Part shown: piece by piece, positions 1 through 12,092 of the stretch
Position numbering within the stretch: the first letter of the stretch is position 1
How the letters are laid out: every line of letters starts with the position of its first letter
Source: Isoetes taiwanensis
Taxonomy: Eukaryota; Streptophyta; Lycopodiopsida; Isoetales; Isoetaceae
Direction: 5' to 3'
NCBI GenBank assembly: GCA_021234155.1
Contig: JAJEKV010000056.1
Location: 6,510,932-6,574,931, forward strand
Length of the DNA stretch: 64,000 nt
Program-made: the position numbers and the translations under genes
The notes under the pieces: generated by a model
The model's database searches: none
Seen by the model: only the letters and a program-made list of their open reading frames with translations
Told to the model about the DNA's origin: nothing

Positions 1-838
1 GGAATGCCATATCATTTACTTCCAAAAGGTGGTCGCTATGGGTGATACATGTTTGCCCAACCTTGCTTTGGCCATGGCGATGGGTCCCCAATGCCTGAAG
101 GCCTGCTGGAAGGATAAGCAAGCTCAGTGGTTCTCACGCTGGGGTGTACAGGCAAACAGATGCGTACATGTAAGGACAAAGTAAGATCACAAGGCACTTA
201 AGTTGTACCTAGATGCTACTTTCCTTCGCAAGTTCTGGGATGCAGATGCTCTGACGCACGTTAAGCTGGCACACTATCAGCAGCAAGTCAACCCCAGGCT
301 CATGAGAGGCCCACACCAGTACTTATACACCCAGTTGCCCATGAAGAAGCGCAGACTTATAGCTTCCATTCGCACGGGTGCACATCGCCTCCGCATTGAG
401 ACAGGACATTGGGCTCGGGAAGCACGAGAGCAAAGGCTTTGCCAGTGTTGCCACCAGGGCGCCATTGAGGATGAATGTCATGCCCTCCAGATCTGCCCAG
501 CGTTTGCCCATATCAGAGAGCGGTATGTTCGATTACTAGTGCCTGGCCAACCGTTGCATGAGTTGTTGAATACGGCGTCAGTGGGTTTGTTGGGATCATA
601 CCTCCAGGAGGTTATAGATGCACGGACTCAGTTGTATCTTCCGGGACGGTATTGAACTGTCCTACACAATTGTACAGCATGCCAGCAGACTTATTACTGC
701 TAAGGTTTTTCCCTCGAAAACCCTTCGGGGCGCGGGTTTTTTAATCCTGTTAGTAATACGTTTGCTGCTCTCTTTTTTGTTTGGGTCCCATAGGCCAGTT
801 GATCTCCGTGGACGCTAAAAATCTATTCTATTCTATTA
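1..838 (+). mobile_element. LINE-A copy, 3' end (left end cut by window)
   Basis: This is the 3' part of a non-LTR retrotransposon. The open stretch 203-655 encodes the C-terminal region with a cysteine-histidine cluster (RLCQCCHQGAIEDECHALQ), a CxxC-x9-H-x4-C pattern typical of the domain after LINE reverse transcriptase. An in-frame TAA near 188-190 replaces the lysine codon of the 18956-21391 copy, so the copy is dead. The 3' UTR holds the family stem-loop (about 690-760), the terminal CTCCGTGGACG block and a short (TTCTA)n tail ending at 838. The same block is found in at least six other places in the window, which fixes the family and the orientation. Confidence 0.85.
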
Positions 839-840
839 AT

Positions 841-940
841 CACCCATTCAATTGTTTTAGAGATATGGTCTGCAATGCATCTATATCAAATCCCTTGAAG
901 CCCCCTATTATTGTGCTACATATTCCAGTTGTATCATTCC
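841..940. repeat. Repeat X, copy 1
   Basis: This stretch matches 53520-53606 closely (ATTGTTTTAG then GATATGGTCT, then a C-rich stretch and GCTACATATTC). A shorter piece recurs at 43564-43592. It lies directly after the LINE-A tail. No coding sequence is seen. At 53.5 kb the same repeat is attached to a tRNA-like segment, so it may be the tail part of a SINE. Its full boundaries are not resolved. Confidence 0.6.
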
Positions 941-994
941 TACTAGTGAGTAACTTACTCCAATTGAACTTACCATATAGAAATCATATATAGT

Positions 995-1017
995 TAGATA
1001 GATAGATAGATAGATAG
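995..1017. repeat. (TAGA)n microsatellite
   Basis: About six TAGA units lie just upstream of the next LINE-A fragment. It may be an old retroposon tail, since several elements in this window end in tetranucleotide or pentanucleotide repeats. Confidence 0.85.
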
Positions 1018-1065
1018 TGCCAAAGTAGCTTGTTTAATGCTTTACAACATTTGTCTCCTAATATT

Positions 1066-2838
1066 CTCCTACTATTGACCATATCTTCACTCTGCGAACA
1101 CTCATAGAGGATAGCCGAATCGGCCTTGAGAATGCAGATCTTTGTTGCTTTGTGGATTTCATAAAGGCTTTTGACACACCGGCCTCGGGATAAGTTGTGG
1201 GATAGATTGAGACAGCTAGGGACCCCCGGGCACGACTTGCGTATCGCTATATACGCACTATACGAGGCTTGCTCCTGTCGCCTCACACCGCCGGGGAGCC
1301 CGTTGTTAGTAGCATTGGGGTGCGCCAGGCTGCCCTCTATCCCCGACGCTCTTCGCTTGTACATTGACCAGCTAGAAGAATGGCTAGGGCGAGCACGGGG
1401 GCGCCGCTTGATGCACCACATAATCCGCAACTCATATATGCCGATGATGTTGACCGCCGCGATATACCCCGCAGGACATGCAACGCCACCGGATGCTTTG
1501 GACACTTTCTCGCCAATTCATCGACATGAGTTAACTTGGCCAAGACAAGGGTGTCACTGGTCCCATCATCCCGCACCCACGCCTTCCCTCATTCACTTAC
1601 CAGTAAGGTAGTGGAGGTGGTCGCCTTTATAAGTATTTGGGCATTGAGTTTTCTACTACCACACACCGATGCATCCATCGTTTACGGTCACCGCAGTAGC
1701 TGGAAAGCCCCCAGATGCAATGCAAAACAACAAATACAAGGCAGAGTAGCCAGATGCATGGGGTCACCAGCACACTTGTTCGTGGCCTTGGTTGAACCGG
1801 TCCTCCTCTATGGGGCGTAAGTGTGGGGCCAGCTGATATCCCTCACCACTTGGAACGATCTAGAGCAGGTACAGAAGGCCTTCTTGGCCCGGGCACTGGG
1901 AGTGAAATCCACGGTCCCATATCAGATCTTGCTCCAGGAGACATGCTTCCTTCCATTACGGAGGGCTCACGTTGAACGCCACATTATTTACTTCCGCAAG
2001 GTGGTGGCTATGGATGAAGCCCGCCTGCCCAACCTTGCTTTGGCAAGGGCGATGGGCCCGCAATGACTCAAAGCCCACCGGAAAGACAAGCAAGCCCAGT
2101 GGTTCTCGCTATGGAATGTGCAGGCACACAGATGTGGACCAGTGCATACACCGAAGGAACGCGCTGCCTTGAAGCAGTACTTGGATGCTTGCTTCATGGC
2201 CAAGCTTTGGGATGCAGAGGCCCTGTCACATGTCAAGGTGGCAAATTATCGACAGCAGGTTAATCCCATGCTCACGAGGGGCCCACACCACTACATTGCA
2301 CCCATCTACCCATGAAAAGCCGCAGGTGATTGCTTCCATTCGCGACAGTGCACACCACCTCCGCATTGAGGCAGGGAGATGGATTCGGGGAGCCGCGTGA
2401 GGGCGAGTCCGCCAATGCCGCCAACAGGCCATTGAGGATGAAAGTCACGCCCTCCGTGCTCTGTCCGTGACATTTGAGCATATCCGGGCTCGGTATGCTC
2501 TCGGTTAGTTAATGCCATCAGGGCCTTGCATGAGCTAATGAAGCCGGCCTCCTCTGTAGGCTTGTTGGGATCGTACCTCCGGAGGTAATGGATACGCGGA
2601 CTCGCTTATGCCCCCTGTCCGGCATTAACCTCACCGCATTACTTGTGATTATGTATATAATCAGGCGGTATATGTCGGCATCCTTATTGCTACTAAGGTT
2701 TTTCCCCCGAAAACCCTTCGGGGCGGGGGTTTTTTAATCCTGGTAGTAATACGCCTGCTGCTCTCTCTTTGTACTTGGGTCCCATAGGCCAGTTGGTCTC
2801 CGTGGACGATAAAATCATATTCTATTCTATTCTATTCT
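1066..2838 (+). mobile_element. LINE-A copy, 5'-truncated, heavily decayed
   Basis: The copy begins inside the reverse transcriptase (TIDHIFTLRTLIEDSR at about 1068) and runs to the 3' UTR. The palm motif LCCFVDFIKAFD is read at about 1140-1175 and LIYADDVD at about 1430, with several frame changes between them. The thumb and C-terminal parts follow at about 1630-2500. The cysteine cluster is damaged. The stem-loop is at about 2690-2755, followed by CTCCGTGGACG and a (TATTC)n tail ending at 2838. It aligns along its length with the better copy at 18956-21391 on the other strand. It is 5'-truncated, as is normal for target-primed insertions. Confidence 0.85.
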
Positions 2839-2974
2839 TTTAGCTACTTATCCTTTGCTAGCCATGCTCCCTCTATGCGCTTTTCCTTTGCATCTTACAT
2901 TTAAGTGCATATATAATCTATGTTAATTATCAGAAGGAAGTAGACTACTTCTTTTGCATCAACATGATCTCTAT

Positions 2975-3050
2975 GTTGGTGTCATGCGTGCGTCATATGT
3001 CCAAGTGGATGTTGCCATCTGGCATGACGTGCAAACTCCTCCTCTTCTTC
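2975..3050 (+). repeat. SINE-like element, relic of 3' body
   Basis: The segment with ATATGTCCAAGTGGATG and GCATGACGTGCAAACTCC matches 47915-47957 with a few differences. That second copy is the 3' body of a SINE-like unit with a (CTAT)n tail. No tail is preserved here. Confidence 0.5.
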
Positions 3051-3319
3051 TATTTTACCTAGATTACTATCAAACTATATACTAATTACATTATTGATAT
3101 TATTCAAGGTAGAAATAGTTCAACAAATCTACTCCAGTCATTATTCCAAGACAGAACCATATGGTAACGTACAACCTATTGAACCACATATTTTTAAGAA
3201 AAGGCACATATAAAGTATTTATTACACATACCTGAGGTTCTAGATGAGCGTCTTCAATTACTCAACCCTTAGTAGTCATCATGGCCTAATTATATTTTCT
3301 TCATGCTTGTCTAGTATCA

Positions 3320-3390
3320 TCACTATTGCGAAGGTTTTTTCCTTGAAAAACTTTTGAGGCAGGGATTTTTTTAACCTAGTAGTAATGGTT
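3320..3390 (+). mobile_element. LINE-A 3' UTR relic
   Basis: A diverged copy of the LINE-A 3' stem-loop: GCGAAGGTTTTTTCC, then a weakened centre, then TTAACCTAGTAGTAAT. No coding sequence or tail remains. The bases around it (2840-3640) are AT-rich and hold no gene I can support. Confidence 0.55.
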
Positions 3391-3639
3391 GTACCAAGCC
3401 AACAATGTAAATCATTGTAAAAAAACTATTCAATGTAAAAAAAAAAAGACAAATCATTAATTTTCAAATAACATATAAGTTTTTTATGTCATCTCAAACT
3501 AGTACATCATACTATAAAAAAATAAATGTGTACACAAATAAAAATCAAGTAGCATCTTATTCAAATATTTTCCAAGCTAGAATGGTCTTAGCATAAAGCA
3601 TTTATGTTTCTATTTCTTTCTCCGAATCCACAGGCTATG

Positions 3640-4097
3640 GCTCCACAACTTGTGTGGTTCTTGATAATGTTAATGAGGCGCACTTGGTGCATTCAATGTA
3701 TTGTCTCACCCTGATGTATTGCCTCCTTTGTCAATTGTCCATGTGGACTGCTGGGAAGTAGTTTGGTGATGTCTTTCTTAGGGTGGCAAATCATTCATAG
3801 ATTATTTAACACTTTAATTTATAGGTTTCACCCAGACGTGGTTGTGATTTTCCCTCTTTGCATGCCATCGAGACAAGACAGCTAAACGCTGTTTCTTTTT
3901 ATGTCCACATGTTAGGCCCGTTGGGCAGTGGCTTCTAGCCATCTTTAATTGTGATTTGAATAGTCAACATATCTTATTAGCAGTTTATCCAAGTTCTTGG
4001 GATAGGCTGACAAAAAGAGCATTCTGTTTGGCATCATCTTGGATTCTCTGAGTCAATTTGAAAAAAAAAGGGGAATCACTTCATCTTCAAAGGACTG
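3640..4097 (+). mobile_element. L1-type LINE fragment, plus strand
   Basis: Decayed sequence of the region after reverse transcriptase. Translated with frame changes it reads RFHPDVVVIFPLC and then HILLAVYPSSWDRL, parallel to the minus-strand fragment that starts at once downstream. It includes the zf-RVT-like cysteine/histidine region (PLC, HCFFLC). Similarity stops at about 4097 (TTCATCTTCAAAGGA), where the opposite-strand copy begins. Confidence 0.6.
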
Positions 4098-5920
4098 TGC
4101 AACTCACTTGCTATTGAAGTTAAGAGTATCATCTGGAAGTGCTATCTTCAGATCCACACTTACTGATGAGTATTGTATATTTTGTGCTCTCCACTTTTGT
4201 CTTGCATATATGGTTGGGTAGTTTAGCTCTAGTGGATATATTTTCCACTGAGTTGTTAGCCTCCAATCTGAAAAGAGCTGTCCCTTGAAGATGAGGAGTT
4301 TTTGTCTCTTCCAGATGGACCAGATGATCCAAGCAGATGCTAAGTGGAAAGCCCTCTTTGCCAACTTGTCCCAAGAACTAGGATAGACTGACAATAGGAC
4401 CTGCTGACTATTCAAGTCATAATGGAAAAGACTCAGAAGCCACTGCCAAGCAGGTCGAACATGGTGACACAAGAAAAAGCAGTGCTCAATTGTCTCATCC
4501 CTCTGTGTGCAAAGAGGGCAGATCACAGAGACTTCTGGACGAAATCGATGAACAACAGTGTTTACCCGCACGCACCTATGAGTGATCTGCCACCATAAAA
4601 TGGATAGCTTAGGATGAAGCAATTTATCCCATACCCATCGCCCGGGGCTTTTCTGATGAGGCTCGGGGGATAACTAAAGGCCACTTTGGCGATGGAGGCA
4701 ACACCTCGGGATGAAGCGGACCACATACATCGAAAGTGCACCAGGTGCTCCTCCTTAACACTGCCATGAACCACCCAGAGCTGGGGAGCCACGTCTTGTG
4801 GGTGTGGAGGAAGTGTAGCAGCTACTTTTTCCCAAATGCCCCAGTCCCAACGAAGGAGAAGGAACTTCAATTTGAACTCATCCCACGTCAACAATCTTGT
4901 CTCATTATACCATGCAGATACCGTGAGCACACTGCTGCTCGCCACCGACGCTAAGGCCAATGGATGGACAGAAGAGACCAGGGGACAATCTGCCTGACCG
5001 TCACCCAAAGGATCCACCAACAACTGGCTGTAGGATCTGTGTGGGCCATTGGATGGAACTGAAACAAAGTGTGCACAGTCTCCCAAGCAGCTAGCAACCC
5101 CTTGAGGAAAGGAGATGCATTAGGATATGGAGAAAGTGGATAGAATAATGCCCATGGGAGGAGAGGCTTAATGGATAGAGAGCCAAAGGAAATGCACCTC
5201 TGTAAAGACTGGTGAATGAGACGCAGACTTGGAGAATTATCAGCATTGTTGAGAATCCGCCATATGAACTTAGAGATCAGCACCTTGCTCTGGAGAAGAA
5301 AGTGAATCATCCCCAGCCCCCCACAAAGTTTAGGCATAATGCACTTCGCTCAACTAACTTTAACATCAACTCCTTCTTCGCCACCACCCCGGATGAAGTT
5401 CCCGGCAAGATCGAACAATGAGCTGCATCTTTGTTCCCAAGGGTGCCGGCAAGATGGATGCCATGTAGACATGTGTACCACTCGAACCCGACTTTGCCCG
5501 CAGTTACCGACCAGCCATGGATAACTTAGCCGTGGACCACCAGAACAAATGCCTTTCCAACCCCTTAATAATGCCATCCCACGCATCTCCAGATGAGAGG
5601 TGTATACCAACTGGAATGCCTAGAAGCTGCCTTCCCATGAGGAAGAACCTTCCATGGAAATGCAACCACAGAAGATGGCACTGGAGAGTCTAGGGCCCAC
5701 AGGGCAGTACACTTTTGCCACCCCACCAAGATACCAGAAGCCAAAGAGAAACTGTCCAACAAGGAAATGGCATTCTGCAAATTCTGCTCATCAGCCATTA
5801 AGAACAAGAAAGTGTCATCTGCATACTGATTACAGATCTCTTGTGAACCATTATTCATGGGAAGACCATGCAGGATGCCTTCCTGCACTGCAAGAGAGAT
5901 TATTCATCTGTTTGTAGTAT
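4098..5920 (-). mobile_element. L1-type LINE, 3' half, minus strand
   Basis: Read on the minus strand, 5888-5565 carries the catalytic YADD motif (NQYADDTFLFLM). After frame breaks, 5337-4951 and 5086-4562 carry the thumb and connector, and 4622-4104 the zf-RVT domain (CPLCTQRDETIEHCFFLC) and C-terminus. The protein is closely similar in layout to the element at 51656-55319. It is truncated just upstream of the YADD region at about 5920. No poly(A) is seen because the 3' end abuts another copy in the opposite orientation. It is a non-functional relic. Confidence 0.8.
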
Positions 5921-7149
5921 TATTGTTGTAGCCCAGACTATGATACTAATGGCTTATAAGTATTCCTTCTTTAAGGAAGAAGCGAGGGACTGTATTTGGA
6001 TTCAATATCTTCAAATTATTCTTCTCGTTAGTCTCTTATGCTAGATTAAGTGCATAATAGTGCCTCAAACTCGTGTTTTAGGAATATATTCTTGTGCTTA
6101 CATAGCTCGGTGACAACTTGGAGGCTTTGCACTGGAGGCGTCATGATGGGTGCCATGCCAGGGTTTTGACGCGATTTCTCTCATAACGTCTGGCTCGAGT
6201 ATCGGATTTGAGTGTTGCTTAGTGTCTTGGAAAGCTTGGGATGTGGATATCACATATAAGGTCTCTGAGTTTGTTGGCCCACTTTCATGGCCAACATCCT
6301 CCGTTTTTTCATTTATGCATTGCTTCACATTTTTCTTTTATTAGACCCATTGTTGGCAAATTCGGTTTCCACTATTGCACAAATTTTTTCTAGTTCTATT
6401 CATAATTCTTTTTCTGTTTCTCTCCCCAAGACTTATAAGAACTTGTCCATGCAACTATGCCAGCGAAACAAAGATGTTTAAGAAAGCGTAGAAACAATTG
6501 CATACATTTGAATACAGAGGTCCATTAATTTAGCCATGTCGCGTGCCAAGAAAGAGCACTATTTATTTGGGGAAGGCCTAGAATGAGATGTCCAAATTTA
6601 GGCATATCGAAACAAAGGGCAAGATTGAACGGCGTAAGATGAGGTCGGTTTCGGTTACGGTGCTTGAAAACACATAAAGGAGGTTTATGAGAGAAAAAAC
6701 TCACGGGCCATTCTGCAAGAGATCTTGCATTGTAGCTTTGTCGGAGAAGAAATATTTTGTTATCTATCCTTTTAGAAATTCAGTTGTCTTGGTCTATAAA
6801 AGTTGTTGTTGATCCAGTGCTTTGATTCAATCCTGTAATTTTATATGGAATATAAAAAAGTCGGTTTGCTTCTTCAATCCTTTTGAAGCCTAAATCTAGC
6901 TCAAAAACTTATTGAACTCATCTATTTTATTCTTCTTTTCGTTTATTCCGTATCAAATTGATCTCCGTGCAAAATAAGTTGCAAAAGGAGCTTGAAGTAT
7001 TGTGTGTACATTACTCATTCTAAACACAGACATCATTCTGCCTCGAACTTTAGCATTCTATACATCTTTAGTTGTCCTTTGAAAGACTGAGTTGTGCCAT
7101 CAAACAACTGTGGAGGTCCAGACCACAAATATTTATATCCGGGTGTTGA
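5921..7149. other. Spacer, no supported gene
   Basis: AT-rich DNA with only short open frames on both strands, without recognisable domains. The 5' end of the ORF1-only LINE derivative may start somewhere in the last few hundred bases; its exact start is not visible. Confidence 0.5.
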
Positions 7150-8680
7150 TCAAGATGCAAATCTTGGATCAACAGAGTTTTGCTTGGCCAGATTTGGGGT
7201 TTTCAGATTTTAGCCACCATGGCAAATCCTAATTTGCTAGTTTTTGGAACGCGTTCTTCAACCAAGGTTACCTCTAAAGTGGTAGGTGGTGCTTCTGCTT
7301 CTTCTTTTATACATAACATGAGCTCTTCTTTGCTGCTTCTTAATTTGCCAAATAACTCTCGCCTCAACCCTCTTGCTTTTGACCCTGTTCCTGTTAATAA
7401 AAGTATGGACTTGCAACACTTTCCTCCTCTTTCTAAATCTGCACCACTGTCTACTTCTCCTCAAGTAGAATCCACCTCTATTTCTCCTCTATCTACTTCT
7501 GTTGCACCTTTATCTACTTACGTAGCACCTCTACCTTCATCTCCTGCGGCTTGGGGTTCTTCTGATGCAATGGCCATGGTGTCTTCTACAAGGTCTCGTG
7601 ATTGGATCAAGCATGATACTCCTCACTTGCAGTTGACAGGCTTGCAGAGCGTGGCGTTGATCCTCTTTGGGGACATTATCTTCTATATCAGGTTTATTCA
7701 CCTGGGTTTTTGCCTAGTAAGTCAGGTGCATTGCGCATACCTTGTTGGTTTGCATTGGAGGATTTTTCTCTTGAATTGCAAATTTCGGATTTTATGATTG
7801 CCATTGCTAGTGGTTTTGGTATGCATTTCATCGATTCTATTGTTAATGGTTCTCGAATTTCTACGTCTCTTCTTGCTAGTGTTTCTATTCCTCTATCAGT
7901 TATGGCCCTCTTTTCTTCAAGTACAAATTTCTTCAAGTACAAATTACGTCTGCTTAATGGACCAGAGATTGCCAAGATATTTTTCAATGTTGAATGAGTC
8001 TCTTGCTATTTATAGATCTAGGCAAACTTTTGTCTCTGCCTCCCCAATTGCTTCTATTCCATGTCATATACCATTTACCTCAGTTGCATGTCCTGTTGTA
8101 TCACCATGTCCTCCGTCTACTTCTGCACTACCTATTGTGCCTTCTGCACCACCACCTCCTTCTAGTTCATCTTCTTCCCAGCTTATGTCACCAGACCCTC
8201 TTAGTGAGAAACAACGCTCTTGCCTTCAAGACATTGCTTGCAAACAGAAACTATTAGAAGAAGGGTGGTCTTCTCCATGTATGAGGAAGGCTGCATGTCG
8301 CAAGAATTATTATGTTCCTCAAGCTACTTCAATTCAGAATGTTGATCCAGTATCTCCTACTGTTGTTACAGTGGACATCCCTCCACTTGATCCATTGACA
8401 TTCCAACACCAGAAGACAGATCTAATTGCTATTAGTGATTCTATGGATCTGAAACATCGGCCTGGTTAGCTTTATTTATATCGAAGATATGCATATTATT
8501 CTTCTCCTTTGAGAAGAAAGTAACTTGATTTGTATTATATTGTCATGCTTAGATAGGTGGCACTGCTCAGCTGGATCACTTTGTCCACTGGGTTTTTTTA
8601 TTCCTGTCTCTGCATTGTATCATGTATTGTTCTTGAGAGTTATTAATAAAGTCTGACGTCCTTCAAAAAAAAAAAAAAAA
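7150..8680 (+). mobile_element. ORF1-only L1-type derivative (half-LINE)
   Basis: An ORF1-type coding region (7219-8469) is followed by a short 3' UTR and a poly(A) run (about 8665-8680). The last 120 bases, with TTTATTCCTGTCTCTGCAT, AATAAAGTCTGA and GTCCTTCA before the A-run, match the reverse complement of the 3' end of the L1-type copy at 31488-31929. There is no reverse transcriptase between ORF1 and the 3' UTR. This is the structure of a non-autonomous LINE that would need enzyme from a full element. The 5' boundary and target duplication were not found. Confidence 0.65.
7219..8469 (+). pseudogene. LINE ORF1-like protein with DUF4283-like domain, frameshifted
   Basis: The start ATG at 7219 sits in a good context (GCCACCATGG). 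The N-terminal part is Ser/Pro/Thr-rich and disordered. After a frame change near 7630 the sequence reads RGVDPLWGHYLLYQ, then IPCWFALEDFSLELQ and MIAIASGFGMHFIDSI, which resembles the DUF4283 domain of plant LINE ORF1 proteins. A second frame change near 7990 leads to a Pro/Ser-rich C-terminal part ending at 8469. Such proteins are thought to bind RNA and package LINE transcripts. Two frameshifts make this copy inactive. The domain match is by eye. Confidence 0.6.
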
Positions 8681-9433
8681 CTAGGACTTAACTAGTCAGG
8701 ACAACAATCCTACTAGCCAATCAAACTACTGCAGTCAATTCTTTAGTAGCTTAATCATTATATACAGTGTCTTGAGCCTAGGACAGAGATAGTGCATCAT
8801 AACCAGGTCTGTACAAGTTTCTTAACTTTAGATAGATACAATACTATTGTTTACATACAATACCATACTTTCTAGAATTCATGCTAAGCATGTCTTTTCA
8901 TACGCTTCCTCCTTTATTCTTGCATATATTTTCCACCATAGGTTTAACTTTATGCATGTTCTTCCACATGTCTTAACCCCTTTTACAAAAGTAAATTTTC
9001 ATGCACTTCCTGATAGAGTCATGCATGCATGCATGCATGCATGCAGACTTATCTTATAATATGCTCCTGTTTACTCCCATTCATGGTTTCACAACTATCT
9101 TTCTAGTACTGTCAAGTTTCAGATATCACCTTACTCCTTAATTACCATGTATATTTTCATATTACCATATTTTCTTTTCATAAGTTCAGATTTAACCTTT
9201 CCTGCTTAACAACAAACAGAAAACTCTTATTATTTAAGTGAACAGACATACATTTTTCTGCTCCTTATTTTTACAACTTCCTTAGCTTTGTTATTAACAA
9301 CGATAGCACTTAGAAACATGGACACAAGCCTGCTCAATAATGCTGTAACATAGAAGAAAATTAACATTTTACTTCATATTCAGTTTTGACATCAAACTTG
9401 GTTTAGCTTTTCAGCCAACAAAATCATTTTTTA
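8681..9433. other. Spacer with (CATG)n run
   Basis: AT-rich DNA without a supported gene. It contains a simple repeat of six CATG units at 9021-9044. Confidence 0.6.
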
Positions 9434-9929
9434 AGAATAGAATAGAATAGTTTTTTTATCGTCCACTGAGACCAATCGGCCTATGGGACCCAGAAGATTA
9501 CTGTCCGGGTTAAAAAACCCCCGCCCCGAAGGGTTTTCGAGGGAAAAACCGTGGCAGTAATAAGAATGCTGTCAAACTGTACAAGTATACATCATCGTGA
9601 AATAAATGTGTATGTACATGTCAAGTGCGTGCCCGAGGACATAGCTGATCTCGCATGTCCATGACCTCCTGAAGGTATGATCCTAGCATCCGTACGGATG
9701 CCGTGCTCAATGTCACATGTAGCGGCTGGCCAGGCCTGACCAACTCAGCATAGCGCGTCCGGATTTGATCATATGCTGGGCAACTTTGAAGGGTATGAGA
9801 TTCATCCTCAATGACTCCCATTTGGCAGCATTGACAGAGCCTGTCCTGACGTGGCTCACCAATCCATCTCGCCTGCCTCAATTCAAGATGATGTGCCCCC
9901 GCGAATGGAGGCAATGAGTCAAGGCCTTT

Positions 9930-10754
9930 TCATGGGCAAGTGGGTGCGCAGTAGCATTGTGGACCTCCTCCAATGTGGGATTTATGTGGCGGGTAGTGTG
10001 TTTGTCTTGACCTATTCAAGGGCGCGGCATCCCAAAGCTTGCTGATGAAGCAAGCGTCAAGATATTGCCTCAAGCTATGGCGATCTGCCTCTGTTTGCAC
10101 ATGTATGCACCTGTGCTCCTGCACATTCCATCTAGCCATCCATTGAGCTCTCTTTTCCCTCCAGCAGGCCTTGAGGCGTTGTGGCCCCATTGCCATGATA
10201 TAAGCTAGTTTTGGGAGACGAGCATCGTCCATGTTGACCACCTTCTGAAAATAGACAATGTGGCGATCAAGGGCCGCCCTCTGAAGAGGCAAGAATCCTG
10301 TTTCCTGCAGTAGAATTTGATATGGGACTGTGGACTTCACCCCTAGTGCTCGTACCAAGAAGGCTTTCTGCACCTGCTCCAAGTCATTCCAAGTAGCGAG
10401 GGATACTACTGGGCCCCATACTTCAACCCCGTATAAAAGGACAGGCTCCACTAAGACTTTGAACAGGTGTGACTGATGGGTCCAATCATACAACTCCGCT
10501 CTATGACTATTGTTTTGCATTGCATATAGTGCTTTCCAGCCCGCCGTAACTCGTAGCCGTATGGATGTGTCCCAGTGCATAGTAGACGGAAACTCCACTC
10601 CCAAATATTTGTATGTGGATGCTACTTCCACATTCTCGCCCCTCGATATCGGAAGGAGGGGATCCTCCGTCGCCGAAGATGATATGAAAACCACCTTAGT
10701 CTTGGCCAAGTTGACGCCAAGCATATCGATTAAACGACAAAATGTGTCCGGCAT
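9930..10754 (-). pseudogene. LINE-A reverse transcriptase, thumb and connector
   Basis: This 274-residue open piece covers the region after the YADD box: VNLAKTKVVFISSS, TYKYLGVEFPSTMHWD, LFKVLVEPVLLYGVEVWGP and FLVRALGVKSTVPYQILLQE are all conserved with the 18956-21391 copy. A frame change at about 9925 separates it from the C-terminal cysteine domain at 9621-9914. It is part of a dead element, not a host gene. Confidence 0.8.
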
Positions 10755-11533
10755 CGAGATGTCGCTGCATGTCCGGTGGTGTGTAAGCTAGGAGGTCCAC
10801 ATCATCGCGATATATTAACCGCTTGATGATCTGTAGAGAAGGTGAGCCCCGTCCGCCCCATTATCGCCAAGCCCGCTCTCCAATTGATCAATGTAAAGCC
10901 CAAACAATGTTGGGGAGAGAGGGCATCCCCGGGCGAACCCCGATACTACTATCAAATGGTTGGCTTGTCGGCCGCAACCGACCGAAAGCATCTTTCATAA
11001 AGCTCGCACACCGCATTCTCGCAAATCTACCGAACCCCAAACCGCCGCAATCTTGCCCATAGTTTTTCCCGGCACGTTGTCAAATGCCTTTGCAAAATCC
11101 ACGGGCAACAATATAGATCCCGACGGCGGTTCCTAGGGTCTTCAACCGAGAGCTCGCAATGTGAAGATGTGGTCAATGGTTGAGTGTCGGGTTCAATCCT
11201 CGCCTGGGTGAGGGCCCGTGATTCTGCCGCCTTCTGCCTTTCCCGCCAACTGCTGCTCGAGAATCCCAAAGAAGCAATTTTGCAAACACCGAACTGACCA
11301 TGATTGTTCGGTAATTGGCTGGGCAGTGCGGGTCACCTGCCTTATAGATGGGAACAACTCTGCTATTGGTCCACTGCATCGGGAAGCCTTCCTTTAATGC
11401 CTTGTTGAACAAGGCGGTCAGCACTGGTATTATGGACGGCCCTGCCCACTTAAGCAATTCTGCCTGCATGCCATCCAGGTCCGGGGCTTTCCCATTGGCA
11501 AGACGCTGTAAGCCTTGTTCCACGTCTGAATCT

Positions 11534-12092
11534 GTGCATTAGAGGAAAAATGAGATCATATTTTGTCCCATTAAGGGATGCTTAAAATGCCATGTCAGCT
11601 TTTTAAACTGTCCAATAAGAGAAGAGCTCCAGTATATCTCATTCCAGTATTATGTGGCAGCCTGTAATTAATGCAGCTGCAACTAACTTCTGTGGTAGCA
11701 TTCTTTCATTATAACTTTTGATCCAGAATTCCGATTCAAAAACTTTTTGTAGGAATGGGTTCGTCTTCACAAGATCTATCTAGTGATAACCCATTCATAC
11801 ATCTTTTACGATATAAGTATATAAGAAATAAGCAAAAAATCATATTTTTTTAAGGTTAACGCATATGACCATATTGAAATACATCATAACCATATATCAT
11901 TGGAAAGATCTTTTCATTCCGCATCTAATGCAACAAGCGCCGCAACATTTTGACAAGTGGATCAAAAGTTATGGGGGAAAAACAACATCAATGAAGTTGT
12001 TGGTGCTGCATTAATTGCAGTTAATAGAGGGTAGCCATTCCATTGGAGGATTCTTATGGGGATGAAATGAGATCTCAAATTTCCTCTAATGA
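11534..12092. mobile_element. Foldback MITE inside LINE-A
   Basis: About 555 bases interrupt the LINE-A coding sequence between its VLEI residues and DSDVEQGLQRL. The ends are inverted repeats: CATTAGAGGAAAAATGAGAT at the left, matching the reverse complement of the right end with a few changes. Inverted similarity continues inward, with TAATTAATGCAGC against a right partner at about 12010 and ATAACTTTTGATCC (11713) against GGATCAAAAGTTAT (about 11959). It has no coding capacity. A target duplication could not be set with confidence. It inserted after the LINE. Confidence 0.7.

Noticed and set aside
995-1017. Tandem TAGA units as a CRISPR-like array
   Set aside because: Simple microsatellite with no spacers; a eukaryotic genome.
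2226-2518. Minus-strand frames within LINE-A
   Set aside because: Antisense shadows of the reverse transcriptase C-terminal region.
9021-9044. CATGCATG run as a regulatory RY element
   Set aside because: A simple repeat without a nearby gene.
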